In this document: in pieces, positions 14,532 to 14,583 of the stretch
How positions within the stretch are numbered: position 1 is the first letter of the stretch
Layout of the letters: every line of letters starts with the position of its first letter
Source: Flavobacteriales bacterium
GTDB lineage: Bacteria > Bacteroidota > Bacteroidia > Flavobacteriales_G > Salibacteraceae
Direction: 5' to 3'
Length of the DNA: 14,583 nucleotides
Assembly: GCA_003499525.1 (NCBI GenBank)
Contig: DNTB01000011.1
Location: 1 to 14,583 of the forward strand
The notes under the pieces: model-generated
What the model saw: only the letters and a program-made list of their open reading frames with translations
Database searches by the model: none
What the model was told of the DNA's origin: nothing
Program-made: the position numbers and the translations under genes

Positions 14532-14583
14532 ATCCGGAATTGACCTTTATCGGAAAATTTCAAAAGAAGCTGTCTCATAACCG

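Overview
The window looks like chromosomal DNA from a member of the Bacteroidota, probably a marine or flavobacterial-type lineage. The evidence is a C-terminal type IX secretion sorting domain, a DUF5723-type outer-membrane protein, a Bacteroidota-style DnaE paralogue, start codons mostly without strong Shine-Dalgarno sequences, and several TAnnTTTG-type promoter -7 elements. There are no rRNA, tRNA, CRISPR or recognisable insertion-sequence genes. No gene-free stretch exceeds 150 bases.

Layout. (1) 3-803: the 3' end of a secreted surface protein with a T9SS sorting domain, cut by the window start. (2) 949-1515: an exported YceI-family protein. (3) 7322 down to 1601 on the minus strand: a compact set of five genes in transcription order, namely a Y-family DNA polymerase (DinB type), a ribbon-helix-helix antitoxin, a MazF/PemK-type toxin, an SRAP (YedK/HMCES-like) abasic-site protein and a DnaE2-type alpha subunit. 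Divergent from it, 7407-8225 encodes an XRE-HTH/S24-peptidase regulator of the LexA type. (4) 8358-13894: a phenylacetate-degradation segment, paaG and paaH, then paaJ followed by an AIM24/TIGR00266 gene. The two halves are separated by a DUF5723 gene on the opposite strand. (5) 14038-14502: a small exported protein with MORN_2-type repeats and its own promoter.

How the genes work together. Block 3 reads as a damage-inducible mutagenesis and lesion-tolerance cassette. The S24 regulator would be inactivated by RecA-stimulated self-cleavage, releasing a translesion polymerase, an abasic-site shield and an accessory replicative-type polymerase. The 84-bp divergent promoter carries two pseudo-palindromes of identical geometry (TGAT-N9-ATCA), the best operator candidates for the regulator. 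The unusual element is a complete MazEF-like toxin-antitoxin pair placed inside this set, 11 bp from the SRAP gene, which may tie growth arrest to DNA damage. Block 4 supplies the ring-isomerisation and beta-oxidation-like lower steps of the phenylacetyl-CoA pathway. The epoxidase (paaABCDE), paaZ, paaF and paaK are not in this window.
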